A stretch of 64,000 nucleotides of DNA from Effrenium voratum (GCA_963377175.1 CAUJNA010003805.1:486001-550000), one strand, 5' to 3'. Shown: positions 22,163-36,600, counted from the first letter of the stretch. The notes: generated by a model not told the origin, from the letters alone. Made by a program: numbers and translations.

Positions 22163-25100
22163 TGCAACTGCGCTGTCAATCGCGCAAAGTCCCGAAGCGC
22201 TAGCACCTATGGCATGGCATCGAAGTTCGGCGAGTGTCAGGCATGCACGCAAAAGTTGAGGTGCTGTGGATTGCCGCTTTGCTGTCACCATTGTAGCTGA
22301 ATCCTTCGTTTCGGTAGCTGAGTTCCGTGTATGTCAGATATCAGCCTGCTCTTCATCTCGAGAATCAAGAAAAGCGAAATGCTAACCTTTACATATTAAC
22401 CAGTGTTCTGAAGCGATGCCCTTTACAAGTGGAGTAGTTGGAGGGGCTGTACGCTTTTGCTTTTTTGTGGCGCTCGCAACACGATAGAGACCAACAAATG
22501 GTTGTTTCCAAAAAGTTGCCCCCCCCCATTGGAAAGTTACAGAGAAGCGAAACGAATTGCTAGCCCAAGTTTCGGGGAGCTTTCAGCAAATTTGCTGGAC
22601 TGGCCCTAAGTTTCCCGGTTCTCAGCTGCGGCGACCCGTGTGAACCAGTGCTCATGGGAAGCATGGGTGCACGCTTCAGGCGCAGAGTGAGGCTGAGCTG
22701 AAGCAGAGACTGAAGGCAGGGGATGGTCTTTGCTTGATCGCTGTTTGGGACAACTTGCGGGGGAGTCCTCTTTATGCCTTCCTAAAGGCAACCCAAAGGG
22801 GATGGACCCGCAGAAAGTCAAACTGGCAATGCGCTGTTTTGATCAGGAGGGCCAAGAGCTGCTAGCGGTGCTCTCTGGCTGGGGCCCCAGCAACTGGTGG
22901 CAGCTCTCCTTTTTTGGGCTGGCGGACTTTTCCGGAGAGTTGTTCGGATTTATTTGGGTTCGATATTGGTTGCCGTCCACGAACCTCCCGATTTTCGATC
23001 ACTCAGTTTTGCAAGTGTGCGTCGTTGGCATCACGCTACCGCCGGAATGAACTGCCCCGCCAAAGGCGTGATTTGAAATGTGGCAAACAGGGCACGAGCG
23101 TCCAAAGTAACACAAATGATATCTCTGTTCGCAAAGGCATAGCTACTATGGTTTAAACTCAATCGGTTTATAACCAAATTGCGGCGGTTTCCTGATTGGG
23201 ATCCTGACAGTGCTTAGTGCTTACCAAAAACCTCAATGGATTAATTACCAACTCTCGCTAAATCCCATGAAACGGGGACTTAGGCTACTTGTACGTCACA
23301 CATGGCCGCTTTCACACCTGCTTCCCCTTAGCAAGAATCCTTACGACTATAGGAAATTTTGGAAGATGGTTTGCCCCCTGGCTCACTGGAGATTTTTATA
23401 AGCGTGTTTCGTTGCGGAAGCCGTGACAACCATCTATATATCAAAGGGATCAAGTACGTGCCATACCGCACATACAAGGCCAACATAGCATTGGGTGTGT
23501 ATGCAGCCAACAAGTCCGTGAGTTTTGGGTTTGCTGAGCTGTGCGCGCGAGCATCGTGCTTGCTTGCGTGCTTGCGGGCTTGCTTGTGAGGGAGGGACGG
23601 CATGCTTGGCTGCCTGCTTATTTGTAAGAACCTTGACAATGCTCGCAGCCAGATGATTAAGTGATATATATATATGAGCCACGGACAAAACACGCGTAGA
23701 CCACTTTATCAAGACGGGGCACGCTTTTGAGTAACACATCCCAAAACCATGGAAAACGATGAGGTCTCCCCCAAAAACGATGACCCTTAACGAACACACG
23801 GCTCTGTAAATACGACACTTGTACTGAGAAGTTGCGATTTTCGAGCTGGAGATGCGGAAGTGTACTTCGCGTACTAGACTTGTACTACAAAGCTGCGAAT
23901 TTCGAGCTGGAGCTGCGGAAGTGTACTTCGCGTACTAGACTTGTGCTAGAAAGTTGCGATTTTGGAGCCGGATCTGCCAAAGTTCGAAAACACTGTAAAA
24001 CGATGAGGTCTCCCCCAAAAACGATGACGTTAAAAAAAGTACTAAGGCCAAGTAAAGGGTTTCGTCCGCTCCTCATATATATATATATATAGCTGCTGAC
24101 AATCCTATGTCACGTTCTGGCCATGGTTTTCACTCTTTCTTTGTTCTCCAGAATATCGCTAACCCCCGCCCCCCAAACGAATGGCTTCGGTAAGAAGGCA
24201 ACAGAGCCATGCACACCTAGGTGCTGAGGAGAAAGCCAACCAGTTGCTCCGGCCTTGTGCGATAGGGTCGCGAGTAAGGCCCTGACGCGGGACTGGCCTT
24301 GGAGTTGACCCATCTTCGCGGGCTTGTTCTGTTAGGACTACTCTACCTTGTTGGAAAGATGTGCCCTCAAAACGCAAGACTCCTCTTGGCATGCCATGTC
24401 CAGAACAGTGGCAACCGGACGGCTGCATTCCGGTGCCCTTTTTGATGCAAACTTCGGGACTGGACATGGTTTAAAGAGAGCCACAAGGGTTCTTCTCAAC
24501 AGCTGGCCCGAGAGAACCATACGGATTCCATAGTAAGGGAGCCATGGCCATGGCCCATGAGAAGTTTTGGCGGAAACAAATGGAATTGGGAGCATTGGGC
24601 GAACGAGAGCGGGCAAAAAACGGGCGCTGAAATTTTGGCTCAAAGCATCTTCTCTGAAGCTGGTGTAAGGACGTTGCGATCCAAATGCTGGGGCATTCAA
24701 CCCCTGCTGTCGGTCCTTCTTCGCGCTTAAAAATTCCGTGCCACCAGTTACTTCTCCACCCCGGAGACAGAGAGAACCAGAGCCGTCAGGTCAGCACAGG
24801 CCAGATCCATGGTGAGCCAAGAGGCGCGGGCCTTTGGGGGCGGCTGACCCAGGGTATAACGATCCACTCGGAATGACCCATCGTCAAGTTGGGCAACTGG
24901 CTTCGGGCAGCTTCTGAGGGTCACATTCTTTCGTTTTAGGCAGATCGACAAGTGTTTCATTTGTTCAATGGCCACAAGATCCGTTTGTCGCAAAGCAAAG
25001 GGCCCTGCTTTCATTCACGCATATCCCCACCTTTTCTTGGCAGATTCAACTCCCTCCAACCCCGGGATCCCTCCAAGTGCACATTTCAACAGGCTCTCCC

Positions 25101-25217
25101 AAAACGACTTTGTCTCCTTCAAACAAAAGGCAAAGACTTCACCCAAACTCACTTCGTCTCCTTGACGCCAAAGCTAAATGCCACAGATCGACACCGAGCG
25201 GATCCATCGCTCGCCAG
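22163..25217. other. Intergenic or intron stretch with a satellite
   Basis: Contains AT runs at 23661-23675 and 24074-24091 and the satellite at 23820-23990 with its flanking repeats. A frame near 22802-22880 (MDPQKVKLAMRCF) looks protein-like but has no clear splice boundaries and mixed codon bias. Nothing else is supported. Confidence 0.45.
23820..23990 (-). repeat. About 60-bp satellite, unit A inverted
   Basis: Three copies of GTTGCGATTTTCGAGCTGGA followed by 'TGCGGAAGTGTACTTCGCG', the reverse complement of the 17430-17960 unit. A 32-bp exact direct repeat flanks the block at 23753-23784 and 23997-24028. Confidence 0.8.
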
Positions 25218-25282
25218 GCCCTCAGCATGGCGCGGGAGGAGGCGGAGCGGCTCCAGGCGCAGCTGTTGCAACAGGAGGCGCG
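25218..25282 (+). CDS. Coiled-coil gene, exon a
   Basis: Acceptor CTCGCCAG; reads ALSMAREEAERLQAQLLQQ, then EA. Ends at GCG CG|GTCCGC (GT donor), leaving two bases that pair with the C opening exon b. An ATG at 25227 is a possible start codon. Confidence 0.65.
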
Positions 25283-27587
25283 GTCCGCGAGCGAGCGGCC
25301 TCGAGCCGGCCACCCCGAGCGCTGGATTTGGGCCGTGGCCCGTTGGCTGCCTGTCGTGGTTTGGAGAAGGCCGAGACTTGGCTTCGCGATAGTTTTGATA
25401 AGGCAGGTATACATGGGTGTGTTTCATATCAATCTCAGTGGGAGCCGAATTGAATTGGGGTTGAAGGGAATGGCGTCAACGGGATGAGTACCTCAATGTG
25501 GTGGTTTTCACAAAAGGGAAACGCGGTTGAAGTCTATCTTGGGGTACTTCCATTTTTGGACGGCGTTTATTACAGATGCGGCTCTAGCGAAGCGCCAGCT
25601 TGCTGCGTCTCTGCAATTCACCACGTTCGAAAGGCCAACCGCCACTTGGTTGACTCTTTGGGGTTGAAGGAATCGAATCGATGGCTCCGGCTTGGAAGTG
25701 CTCACCAAAGGTGCCCTCATGTCTGAAACTATATGGACCCAAAGGGGCCGACAAACAACCTCCACACGGCATCCTCAAAGAAGAACATCGTTTGCTTGCC
25801 CTTTGAACGTGAGCCTCTTTTGGAGAAGTTCAGCACACTTGAACTAAGATTGAGGAGGACCCTTTTGTGGGTGGCCGTTGAAGGCTGTGTGACAGTGTAG
25901 AACACACCCATGTGAGAACTGGTTTTCGCTGGAACGCATGTATCCGGTTTCTTGGATCCGCTTAGAGGTTCAACCATAACCCTATTGTCTTACAACTGGG
26001 GCTTGTTTTGAAACTGCCTTACACCTTAAGGTTCACTGAACATGGGCCAGAAATCAAAAATAGTTTTGGTGAACAACAGCTGAGGTAGATAACCTTGGGT
26101 AGGTGTCAAAATAGGGATTCAGACCCCCAGTATGGCTTCGGTTTTCATTTGGTCTCCCTTAAAAGCCACCCCAAAGGTATCAGACACCGAGCCGCACCCT
26201 GTGCGAGTTTCTCAAAGTTGGAGAAGGGGACCCCCGAATTGGCGACGGTTTCCCAGCCCTACGTTTCGGGCCCACCAAAACTCGAGCCTTCAACGGCCAC
26301 CCACAAAAGGCGCCTCCTCAATTTTTGACCAAACTGGGTCCACCAAGAAACAAGCCACCCACCTCAGCCAGACTAGACCAGCCGTGCCACTTGCTCAGCG
26401 GAAACCAAATGCGCGAGGCCGAGGCTGCACGGCTCCGGCAGGCGCTCGCAGATTCCTGGGCCGCCCGCGCAGGGGGTCTGCCGGCGAAATCGAGCGGGGA
26501 GCCGGGTTTGTCTTTCTAGGCAGGGAATGAGAAATGGAATGACCCCTCGATTTAAGCCATGGGTTGGTGCAAAGGGAAACCAAAAGGAAAACCGTTGCGC
26601 CCAGGGTTGTGGGATCAAGGGGTTTATCACTTGTGTGATACAAGGGAATCCCCCTGTCTAATGTTGGAACCTGATTAATAAAGGGCCCCCCCCTGAACAA
26701 TGGAGGCGCCAAAATACTCTGGGCTCACTTTTGGGACGTCCAAACAATGGAGGATTTTGGGGCCCAATTCTACTTTAGTATTGCAGCCACTTCCTTTTTG
26801 CAATTCTACTTTAGTATTGCAACCACTTCTTCCTGAGCAGACTTTTGGAATACTACTTTAGTATTGCAACCACTTCCCTTTCAGTTCTTTCTGTAGCCAT
26901 TCAAAGGGGTGTGCCACCAATTGAAAGGGGATGCTTTTAAGCAAGTGGGCCACCAACTGAAAGGGGAATGCTTTTGAGAAAGCAACTTATAGTTTATTTT
27001 CTGGGAGGGGGGGCTGGGGGCTTGCAATTAATGTGGTCCCCTAAAAGAATGACATTATTGTGGTTCAGTGGGGTCTGTGAGGGGTACCCTTGTCCTGATT
27101 GTGTTTTTTTTTGGCATTTTTTAAACCACGGTTTAATAAAGAGTTTGCAGTTTCAGGGCTGGGGATGGTTTTCAAATTTCAGAGGTGTCAGCTGGCTTTG
27201 GGTTCTGTGGTTGAGCAACCAATTGAAAGGGGAATGCTTTTAAGCAAGTGGGCCACCAATTGAAAGGGGATGCTTTTAAGCAAGTGGGCCACCAATTGAG
27301 TAAAGCAACTGATAGTTTATTTTCTGAGAGGGGGGGCTGGGGGCTTGCAACTAATGTGGTCCCCTAAAAGAATGACATTATTGTGGTTCAGTGGGGTCTG
27401 TGAGGGGTACCCTTGTCCTGATTGTTTTTTGTTGGCATTTTTTTAACCACGGTTTAATAAAGAGTTTGCAGTTTCAGGGCTGGGGATGGTTTCAAATTTC
27501 AGAGGTGTCAGCTGGCTTTGGGTTCTGTGGTTGAGCAACCAATTGATTTTGGATCAACATGGATTTTGGGTGATTGTTTGGGGGGAT

Positions 27588-27632
<45 letters not shown>

Positions 27633-30600
27633 AACAATAAAAACAGTTTGTTTGTTGTTTTTTGGGGGGGAATTGCCCCCCCAGGCAAAAAACTTTCAAT
27701 TATTCTGGTCCCCCTAAACAATGGGTGCAAACCAGAATAAGGAAACAACTTGCTAACTTGCCATGATTATAGTCCAGTTGATTAATCAAGTGCCAACATT
27801 ATGAACAATTTAGTCTTTGGGAAGCCCTTTCTGCTGTATCATAGAAGTGGTCATTCCCCGCGGCCCCGGTTGCGCCTTGTTGCGGGTTTGGTCCGAATCC
27901 CTATTTTGACACACCCATATGGACAATTCCAAGTGAGCTGCTTTGGGGTGGGCCGATGTTTAAAGTGGAAACATGGGGAACTCTGTTTTTGCAGGGGATG
28001 TGGGTTTGGCTTGGTTCCAGATGACTACATGATTGGCTCCTGGTTTGCTTGCTTTGCTTTGCTTTGCTTTGCTTGCTCTCTGGCTTCCTTGTTGGGGTTG
28101 GAACTGTGGTGGAACAACTTGATTTGCGCCAGTATAATTGATACTTGGTGGTTCCCAGCCAACCCCCGTCGGGTTTTAGTGTCTTGGGGTTTGGGGTGTC
28201 CATTTAACCAAGCCTTTTTTTTTTAGCTGGGGATCTGACGGTCCAGGATAGAATCAATATTCCTCCCCCCCGCCCAGCGTTGGCTTCCGCGGCCGGAAGG
28301 ATCCGATTGTTCCCAAAAAGGCCTCGGCAAGACGCGGATTTCTCAACAGCCTTCTTTTGGATCGTGCAGAAGCAAGTGCATGGGGTGAACTCTTGAGTTG
28401 TTTATGTTATCCGTCCAAAATTTGGTGGAACTCCTTCGTGGCACAACTAACGCGGTCCCTGTCCAGGTTCGCTTCGGCCCCGAGCAGCCCCTGACTGCCT
28501 CACCCTTGCTGTTCGCTTTCGTTTCTCCCCTCCAACTGCTAAAAATTACATCTTTGCTCCCCTTTCAACGTCAACCAAGCTTTTCTGTGGACCTTGTTGC
28601 GTTTATTAACCGGGCCGGGCCATCCACGGTGCGTGGGGTGGTCCAAGGTATCGAGGAGGAGGAACCCGAGGCTCCTCAAGAGGCCACGGATCTCGTGGGG
28701 ACCGGGGTGGGGGGGGGAAGGGGGGTTGGCTTTGTTGCCCCACAACGACCTGTGTTTTTGCCTTCCTGTTTGGCCCTTTGGGTGTCCTCAGTTTGAAATG
28801 GTTTTGGATGTGTGGCAAAGTCTATTATCAATTTGGGTCGAAGTTGCAACTTAATTGGGTCGCACGAGGGACAGGTTACATGTTGCAGAGCAGGCGCTAG
28901 CTTCCCCATTGAGACCTGTCAGGAGCTGCAATGGCTGGCGCAGATGCAGCAGGAGGTCGCCCAAGAGGCCGACGAAAGCGAAGCTTGGGAAGAATCTCCA
29001 GCAAGCAAAGCCAGTCTTATCTTGTAAACAGAAAGCATAAAGCCGCAATATGTATATATATATATACATATATATATACACATGGGCCCTGGGTTCTCTT
29101 TTCTGGGGTTGTGTTTTTCAAGGTAAGAAGGCCGTGTGGTGTTTTGAGTGTCAACTCTAGGTGTCGTTTTAGGGGAAACCACCCATTCTGGTGATTCCCC
29201 ACGTTTGGAGACACACCCAGACGCTGACCCCTTGCTTGAAGTTAACAACCCTAGCGAGCAAGAGAAAATAATGCAATTTCAGCAGCCTCGCGGACAAGGC
29301 CTTGGCTTGATCTCAGGCTAGAGTCCGGCCGGCAGTGGCTGTATGGGAATCCATGCCTAGAGGCTCCATGTAAATTGACACATTGGACAGGTGCTCCCCG
29401 CCCACTTCACTTTCATAAACATATCCCATATCCTCACACATAGACTTTGGGGACCACCTGCCTCACATTGGCTCGGGGGATTTGAGACTGGAGTTGGCCG
29501 GAATGCCATTTGCTTGCTCAACGCCCAACAATTGCTGCTGCATGGCGATTCAGTCATCAATCCTCATTTTCAACTGCTCTCCCCCTTTTTTATGACAGAG
29601 TGGTTGCGGAGTAATCTCAGCGGATAAGTCTGCTGGTTTGTTGAATACTTTCGTACGCTTCTTTTGTGGATTCACGAGAGGTTGCCCCAAAAGATCTTGC
29701 CATGGGCTCCGAAATGAAGGCGAAGCACCTGCGTTGCGTTTGTTCAGCTTTTGCCATGGATATGTGCCATGATCAAAGGTCTGCTTGCTCGGGGTTTGCG
29801 GGGAGGGTCGACCCCTTCTGAGTTTTGTTCATGGAACATACGGATATTGCCAGAACCCATGGTTCTCGATCTTCCGAATCACTTCAGTCAGCTCCGAATC
29901 TTAGAATTTCGGCTTTTGGCGTAGGTGCGGGGCAGAAACAAGGCATGGGACCCCAAAAAGGGTTCCCAAAAGGAGATTCCTATGATTTTGGCCTTCCTTC
30001 CGTTGACATGACAGGTGCGGCACCTACAGCAACTGGAGCGCACAGAGGCGCAAAGTGGGTGAAAGTAGTTGGGTGGAAACTAAGATCTCCAGCACACAAC
30101 AAGGGACCATCTTGTGGTGCATGGTGCAGGGAATGCCACAACCCTGGTGAGGTTGCTAAATCATCTTAGAATTGGCTCCCCTCAGTGGAGAACACAAAGA
30201 GTTAGGTCTCCTTTTTGGTGTGGCCCTTTGGAATTGCTGAGCACCCTTTTGTACTTCTGGCTCGAGACCACGCCCCGGCCCAACGGAGCGCAAATCTGGC
30301 AGTTTAGAGAGGGATTATTTGTAACGGCCAACTTGATTCATCATGAAGCTTCCTGGTATTTGTTGGGGTTTGTCGCTTCAGGTTGCCCAAAAGGCATGGG
30401 GAAGTTGTATCCCTCCGCCTAGTCACACTTTCGAATGCTTCTGTTGAGTTTCCCAATAAACATTGCTTGGTGTTGAATCGTCATTTTTTTCGGTTGGCCA
30501 GCTCAAGTCAGTCGATTCTCTTTGCACGGGGGTCCGATTCCTGACAAGTTTCACCACATGTCCACGTATGGCTATGAATTCTATCACGGAATCCCTTTGG

Positions 30601-33600
30601 TTGGTGGACATAAACCCTAATGTAAATGATTTTTACCAAAGGGTCCTCATTTAGGATTCACACCCGCATTGAGTCTTAGATGACTGATAACGGAGGTGTT
30701 TGAAAAAGAGCACTATGGGTGCCTGTTTTTGAGGGTATGCTTTTCCGGTTGGTTTTAATGGGACACCAAAAGGACCCACCAGTTTGGGGATCCCCAAAAA
30801 CAAGCCAACCCCCCTTGTGGCAGCTTGTGCTTCACCCAGTGCACCTGCCCTTGCCCAGCGCAGGCTTCGCTGGGCGTGCGGCTACAGCGGGTCACAGAGG
30901 AGAAACGAACCGAAGACATGGGCGAGGGTATCATTTTTTTTGGGAAGCTCCTTGTGGTTTTGGACAAAAACAAGATGAAACCCATCGTTTTTGGGCAATT
31001 CCTCTCTTTGAGACAAGCCTACATGTGGGGTAGAGGGAGGATGCAGCGCGGTGACCAAACAGGGCAACATGTTCGACAGATATATATATATATATATATA
31101 TATAATCTATATCATGCAGGCACTTGTGCCGTTTATGAGTGGCGGGTGGGTTTGCATCAATCCTGGGGAGAACCTTGCGGGTGTTGGTTCGAGTAGGCAA
31201 AGTTGAACAAGTCGGGGGACGTGTCAGGCCCTATGCCAACCCGGCAGACCGGTGGCGTCTCCCTTTTCAAGGGGGGGTAAGTTAGATCAACCCCTGATAG
31301 AATGCCAGTGAAGTGGGTAACCCAAAAACTCAGACCAGAAATCACCAGCAGCAAAGGTCGAATTATATATATATATATATACATGCATATCCAAACTTCA
31401 AAGCTTCAGGATGGTTGTCACCTCCAGCAGCAGTGGTCATAGTTCATAAAGCATACCATTCTCAACAGCCCAAAGACATGTACCCCCCCGAGAGCAGCTG
31501 GCAACTTTGGCAGGTTGCTCCGATGGGCCACTTGTGGTTCTCAGGGCCCGCCTTGAGGCCGTTCCAGGAACCCACTGGTGCTTGGAATTGGATCGTTCCC
31601 ACACTCTCCACGAGAAATGTTGCTGGAATCGTAGTTTGGTAAGTCGGAGAAATCAAAGAGCAGTTGCCTGTGTTCGGCAAAATGTGTGTGTGTGTGTGGA
31701 TAAGAGTAGGATTTGTGCGGCTTGGGAGGTCAAACACGGCAGGTAGCACCCACTGGCGCGAGCGCCAGCGGGTCCCAACTGACCCTGTTTGCTGAACAAA
31801 GAGCCCACTTGTGTTATATAAGTTTGCCACATGTCCAAGAACATGTATCTGTGTCCCCTCCTCTATATAACACCTGCAACAAGGATCCACTTGATGAGAT
31901 CAGTTCGGCACTGTTGAACACATTTGCAGCGCAGCGGGAAACGTTTGAAGTTTACCGTGCGCAGGAGAAGGCGGAGCTGCAGTCTGCGAGGGTGGACTTT
32001 GAAGATTCAGGCAAGATTTGGCACGACTTGGAGAGCGATGCTGGAGAACCAGTGGCAACAAAACATTATGCATTTGAATGCATGATGCTGGGGATGCTAG
32101 TGATGCTGGTGGTGCTGGCATGCTGGTCATGGCAGTACCAAAACAGAAATGTGGGGAAGACGACAATTGATGGTGGATGGGTGTGAAGCGAGCACCCATA
32201 ATGAAGGCTTCTGATCTTAGTATACTCACTCAAATGGATTCCTTGAAACAAGCTCCTTGGACAAGCTGGTTGTGGGACCTCCAGACACAAATTCAGAAGG
32301 GGGCGCAGCAACCAAGTGAAAGCCGCCCGGCGGACCGACCGTCCAAGCTGTGGTCCAGATGAACGCCTTTCAGCATCTGCCAAACTCTTTTCCTTCACTA
32401 GCTTTCCTTCGCTTTCCGTTTCACTCTTCAGTTCTGTTCTTGGAAGATATGGTTGCGTCTTGTCGTTGATGCCCTTGTAAAAGTTGGTTAAAAGCAAGAC
32501 ACCAACGGGAAGCCACTCCAAACGGGGCAGGCAGCGCGCTTCGGGAGACCATCGCCTCCCAGAGCGAGGGCTACGTGCGGCGCATCGACCATCTGGCGGG
32601 GCAGCCGAGCTCGGGGAGGCACTTGTTTTCCCCCAAAGAGCTGCAAGCTACTGTGGATGGACGAAATCCGTTTCGCACCACTTAAGAAACCCTGGAATGT
32701 TGATTCCCCTGTAAATACCAACAAACAATAGTTTTTCAGGGTTTCAAAGTGGTGCAGGATTTCGTCCATCCACAGTATGGCACGTGTTTTGCTATTTGGG
32801 GTCTATGCTGCTGTGTTTTGGTTTGTAGGTGTCCTTGTCCTTGTTGGTTGGTTTGGTGAAACAATGGCCCCTGGTTTACCTGTGCCAGGGAAATCCATCT
32901 ATTTTCCAAGAAGCACACCGATGGTAGGCACTTTGTGTGTTGTCTTTTCATTTTTTCACACATTTCCAGCAACTGCTGGTATTCAGAAGTGTATGGACTT
33001 TCATATGGTGATGTAGTGACTATCGCATTTGCTTTTAATGCGTGATTGCACACGCGAGTCATGTGTTAGCTGCCTGTCCACATTCGTAAAGTAAGAGGTA
33101 CATGCTTGGGTTTGTTGCTGTCACTGCAATAGGCGTGTTTCATGGATAGGCGTAGTTACCTAGTTGCTTTGTGCAGGAAACATGCATGATTTGTGAGCTC
33201 GTGGCTGCTCAAATGCTGCACACCCAAAAAAAGAAGACATCGACGTGTGAATCAAATTCTGTGTGTCTACATGGACCATGCTTTTGCTCAGAAACCTGGT
33301 CGACTGCCTGAGGCTCGTTTTTTGATGATTCTCATCCAAGCTCCCGCTCTCGTCGTTTGGCATATGAGGCAGAAGCCTTTTGCAGCGCAGCAGGGCTGGA
33401 TGAGACAGAATCTGGCATCACGTCACACCCAGCACCCTTCGGTCAGCCAGACATCCGCTCTCGGCGCTCGAAGTTTTCAAGCAAACGGCCTGCTATTTCT
33501 GGACGACCAAAGTCGTTTGAGTCAGCTAGTTGCCAATGCTCTTGCTGTACAGGATTATCGGTTCAATCCCTTCTGGGAGCTTACCCAGGTGTTTGCTTTG

Positions 33601-36600
33601 CACGGTGATCAGTGTTTCCAAGGACCCTGGCACCAACAAGGACTCCAGCAGCCCCCGTAAGGAATGTGCTCCTTTTCTTCTTCGGGCGTTTCACGGGCGG
33701 GGTCGGGTTGGGATCATAGGTGTCCTTTTTAGGTTAGTTTTGTTAAGAATAGATGGCGTTGGTTTAGATGGGCTTTTTTCCTTTCCATCTATATGTCCCA
33801 AAGGCCACCTACAGTTGAGATTTTTTAACGGATGTTCCTCACCTGTGGAACTTAGGAGCTGGCCCGGCGCAGTGCGGACCAGGAGAACTCGAGCAAGTCG
33901 CACTTCGGACGCTCCGTGTTGGTGTTGGTTTGGGAATTCAAAAGGCACCCACCCATTTCAGGGAGCTTGCCATGAGAATACACTTCACCTGTTTGACACC
34001 TTTTTTGACCTCAAAGGTCTTTGTATTTCCCTTTGGGGTGATGTTCTTGCACGGGTTTCACTGTGCCGCAGAACATAGACACGCCGGATGGACTTGGGAA
34101 GTTTCCGAAAAGGCACGGGCCAGACCCGCCGACGGGTGAGGGTTGTTGCCATGCTTAATGTCGTCACGCCAGTGTCAAAGCTGCTGTTGTCGTTTTCTTA
34201 GTGGTTCCCAGCCATTTTTCAGGTTTCTAGTTGTTTTTAGTTGGTTTAGTGGTTGGGTTCCATGTAACCCACAAGTTCAACTTTTAGCGGGGAGCAGTTT
34301 GGACCGCCCAGGTGTTTGTTGCTGCTTGGCTGATTCCGTGGTTTTTTGAGACGCAGTTCGAAGTGTAGGACCGGGTGAAGCTCATCCAGGAATGTGCTGA
34401 CCTTCAGGCGCAGGGAAGCTTTGTCTTCTTCTTTTTCTGATTTGCTTGGGATGTGCCAAAGCCTTTGAGATCCCCTCTGAAATCAGGGAGCGAGTTTGGG
34501 GATGACTTCCTATTTGGCTTGAAGAGCTCACCTGATCTCGATCTCTTGCTGGTGCAAACTAGAAGAGGATTGGCAAGAATGGAGATTGTCCCTGTCCGAC
34601 ATGGCCAACGACAGAAGGCCTTCAACTGTTTTCCGTGAGCCTGCCAGTCAGGCCTGTTTCACTTGGGCCGGGCGACTTGTGCACTTGATCCCCCGCAAGC
34701 ACCAGGGCTCCGCGGGGCCCAACATGTTATCCTCTCTCCGGTTTCGACGGTAAAATGGGGCTGGGATCCGGAACGCAAGTGTCCGAAAGCCCAAATGGAC
34801 GTCCAAAACCTGGCGGGCTTGTGGGTGCCTTCAATACTCAGTCGAGTTATGATCAACACCTGCTTTTAAAGGGAGCCTAATGTGCGCAAAACCAGGTGGT
34901 GAATCAAGGGGGCGGACATCCTTGATCTTTGGTCAGGACTGTCTCTTACTAGCCTATCTACGGTTGTGGATATGGCTTATGTTGTCAAATTGAGGACGCT
35001 TTGGTGGGCATCAATTACATGGCAATTTATGTCCACCAACTTTGCTTCTGGAAGTTCCCCGTCCAACGTAGCCGTTGTCCACCAACCATGTTTTAGGGTG
35101 TTTCCCATGAAACATCGTCGCCATGTAGTGTGGGTGAGACACTGCTCCGACCTGCCTGGTGCCAATTGCTACCACAGGTGTACTATTTAGGTCGGTTTGG
35201 TTGCATGTTTCAAGGGGTTGACTCCCATAGATGTCCAGAAAAGAGTCCAAAAAGCCAAGGAATCTGAATATGGCTTAGCTGGCCATGGACAAAGGGAGAC
35301 AAAGGGACTCCCATGTCCACCTCGGCTCGTTCTCGCGGCTTCGAACGCGCGAGGGGCGGCTGGAGCAGTTGGGCCCCCAGCTACAGGGCCTGCAGGTGGT
35401 GGAGCGACGCTTCGCGGCGCTGGAGGCCACAAAGGGGCCTCAGAACAGACACGGGTCGGTGCACCCATAGAAGAACCTATTTTAGTGGTTGGATTGGGAT
35501 GTTCACTGGGGGTACGATTTGGATTTTGACCTATGGCCATGTCTCAGATTCGCATTCCCCTAGATGTGAAGACCGCTGTGGGTTAAAGCTCCGCCTTTTT
35601 TGGTGAGGGAGTTGGCTGAAATAAAAGCTCAGGTGATATAGCCAACAGCACATGCATCCCGGGAACCTTCCCGGAACCTTCCCGGAACCTTCCCGGAACC
35701 TTCGTGGAACCTTCGTGGAACCTTGGTGGAACTCTCGTGGAACCCTCGCACCTTCCTCCCCCTTTTTGTGCTATGAAAGAACAGAGGAACACGCTCAAAA
35801 CCGCTTGGACATACATCCGCAACCTGCAAGCCTCCCCCCCCCCCCGCCCCAGCCCCTTGCATCGCGAGTCCCTGGAGGCGGGCCAGAGCCACCTGGCCAC
35901 GCAGAGCGCGAGGCTTCGGGAGATGAACTCGGCGCTGGGGGCGCAGCTCTTGGCCGAGAAGGGCGCCGGCCAGGCGCGCGATGCACACACTTCCCAATAA
36001 AACACAACATGAAATCCTGAGGCTCGCACGGCGACCGCAGAAGGTACAAGTCCACAACTTTTGCACACCATGCCGATCGCCACAGAGAGTTGCGCGGCGA
36101 CCGCGAACAGTTGCAAAGACCCGCAGTTTTCGCACGCCGAACACGCCGGTCCCAGCAAAGGGTGGCGATTTCTCTGAGCTTGTTCGGTCCCGTTGTGCCG
36201 CCTTAAGAGAGCACTGTTTGATTGCGAGCACAAGCTCCAGCTGCACAGCCCTGCGCCATTTCACTGCGCGCACACAAGAGCAATTCACGCGCTTATCTCA
36301 CGTGTAATCAGAGCTGCAAATCTCTGCGCAACTCTCTGTGCAATATCTAGGCAATATCTCATGTGAATGACATCTCTGCACAAGTCTCTATGTTATTTGA
36401 TAGGTTTTCTTCTCCCCGTCGCTCCGTGCACTATCTCTCTGAGCCAGAATCTGCGTGGCCCTGTCCAGTGTCTCCCTGCCCAGAAGCAAGTGATAGTCAT
36501 CTGTCCATGTGGCGCTGTGGACGCACGGCGCAGGAGGTGGAGCCCACTGCAGAGGCGGTAATGCGGGCGCTGCAGCTGCAGCGGAAGCTGCAGGCCTGTG

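Larger units (their letters stand above)
26476..28647. other. Intron rich in repeats
   Basis: Holds the partial family 4 hairpin (26515-26548), the 33-41-bp repeats (26770-26880), a roughly 245-bp tandem duplication (26985-27545) and a poly-T/poly-A stretch (27591-27634). No exon seen. Confidence 0.55.

Noticed and set aside
24632..24643. ATTTTGGCTCAA, resembling the end of the dinoflagellate spliced leader
   Set aside because: Only 12 bases match, the preceding CC is absent, and no gene start follows. A similar reverse match near 39930 likewise has no gene beside it.
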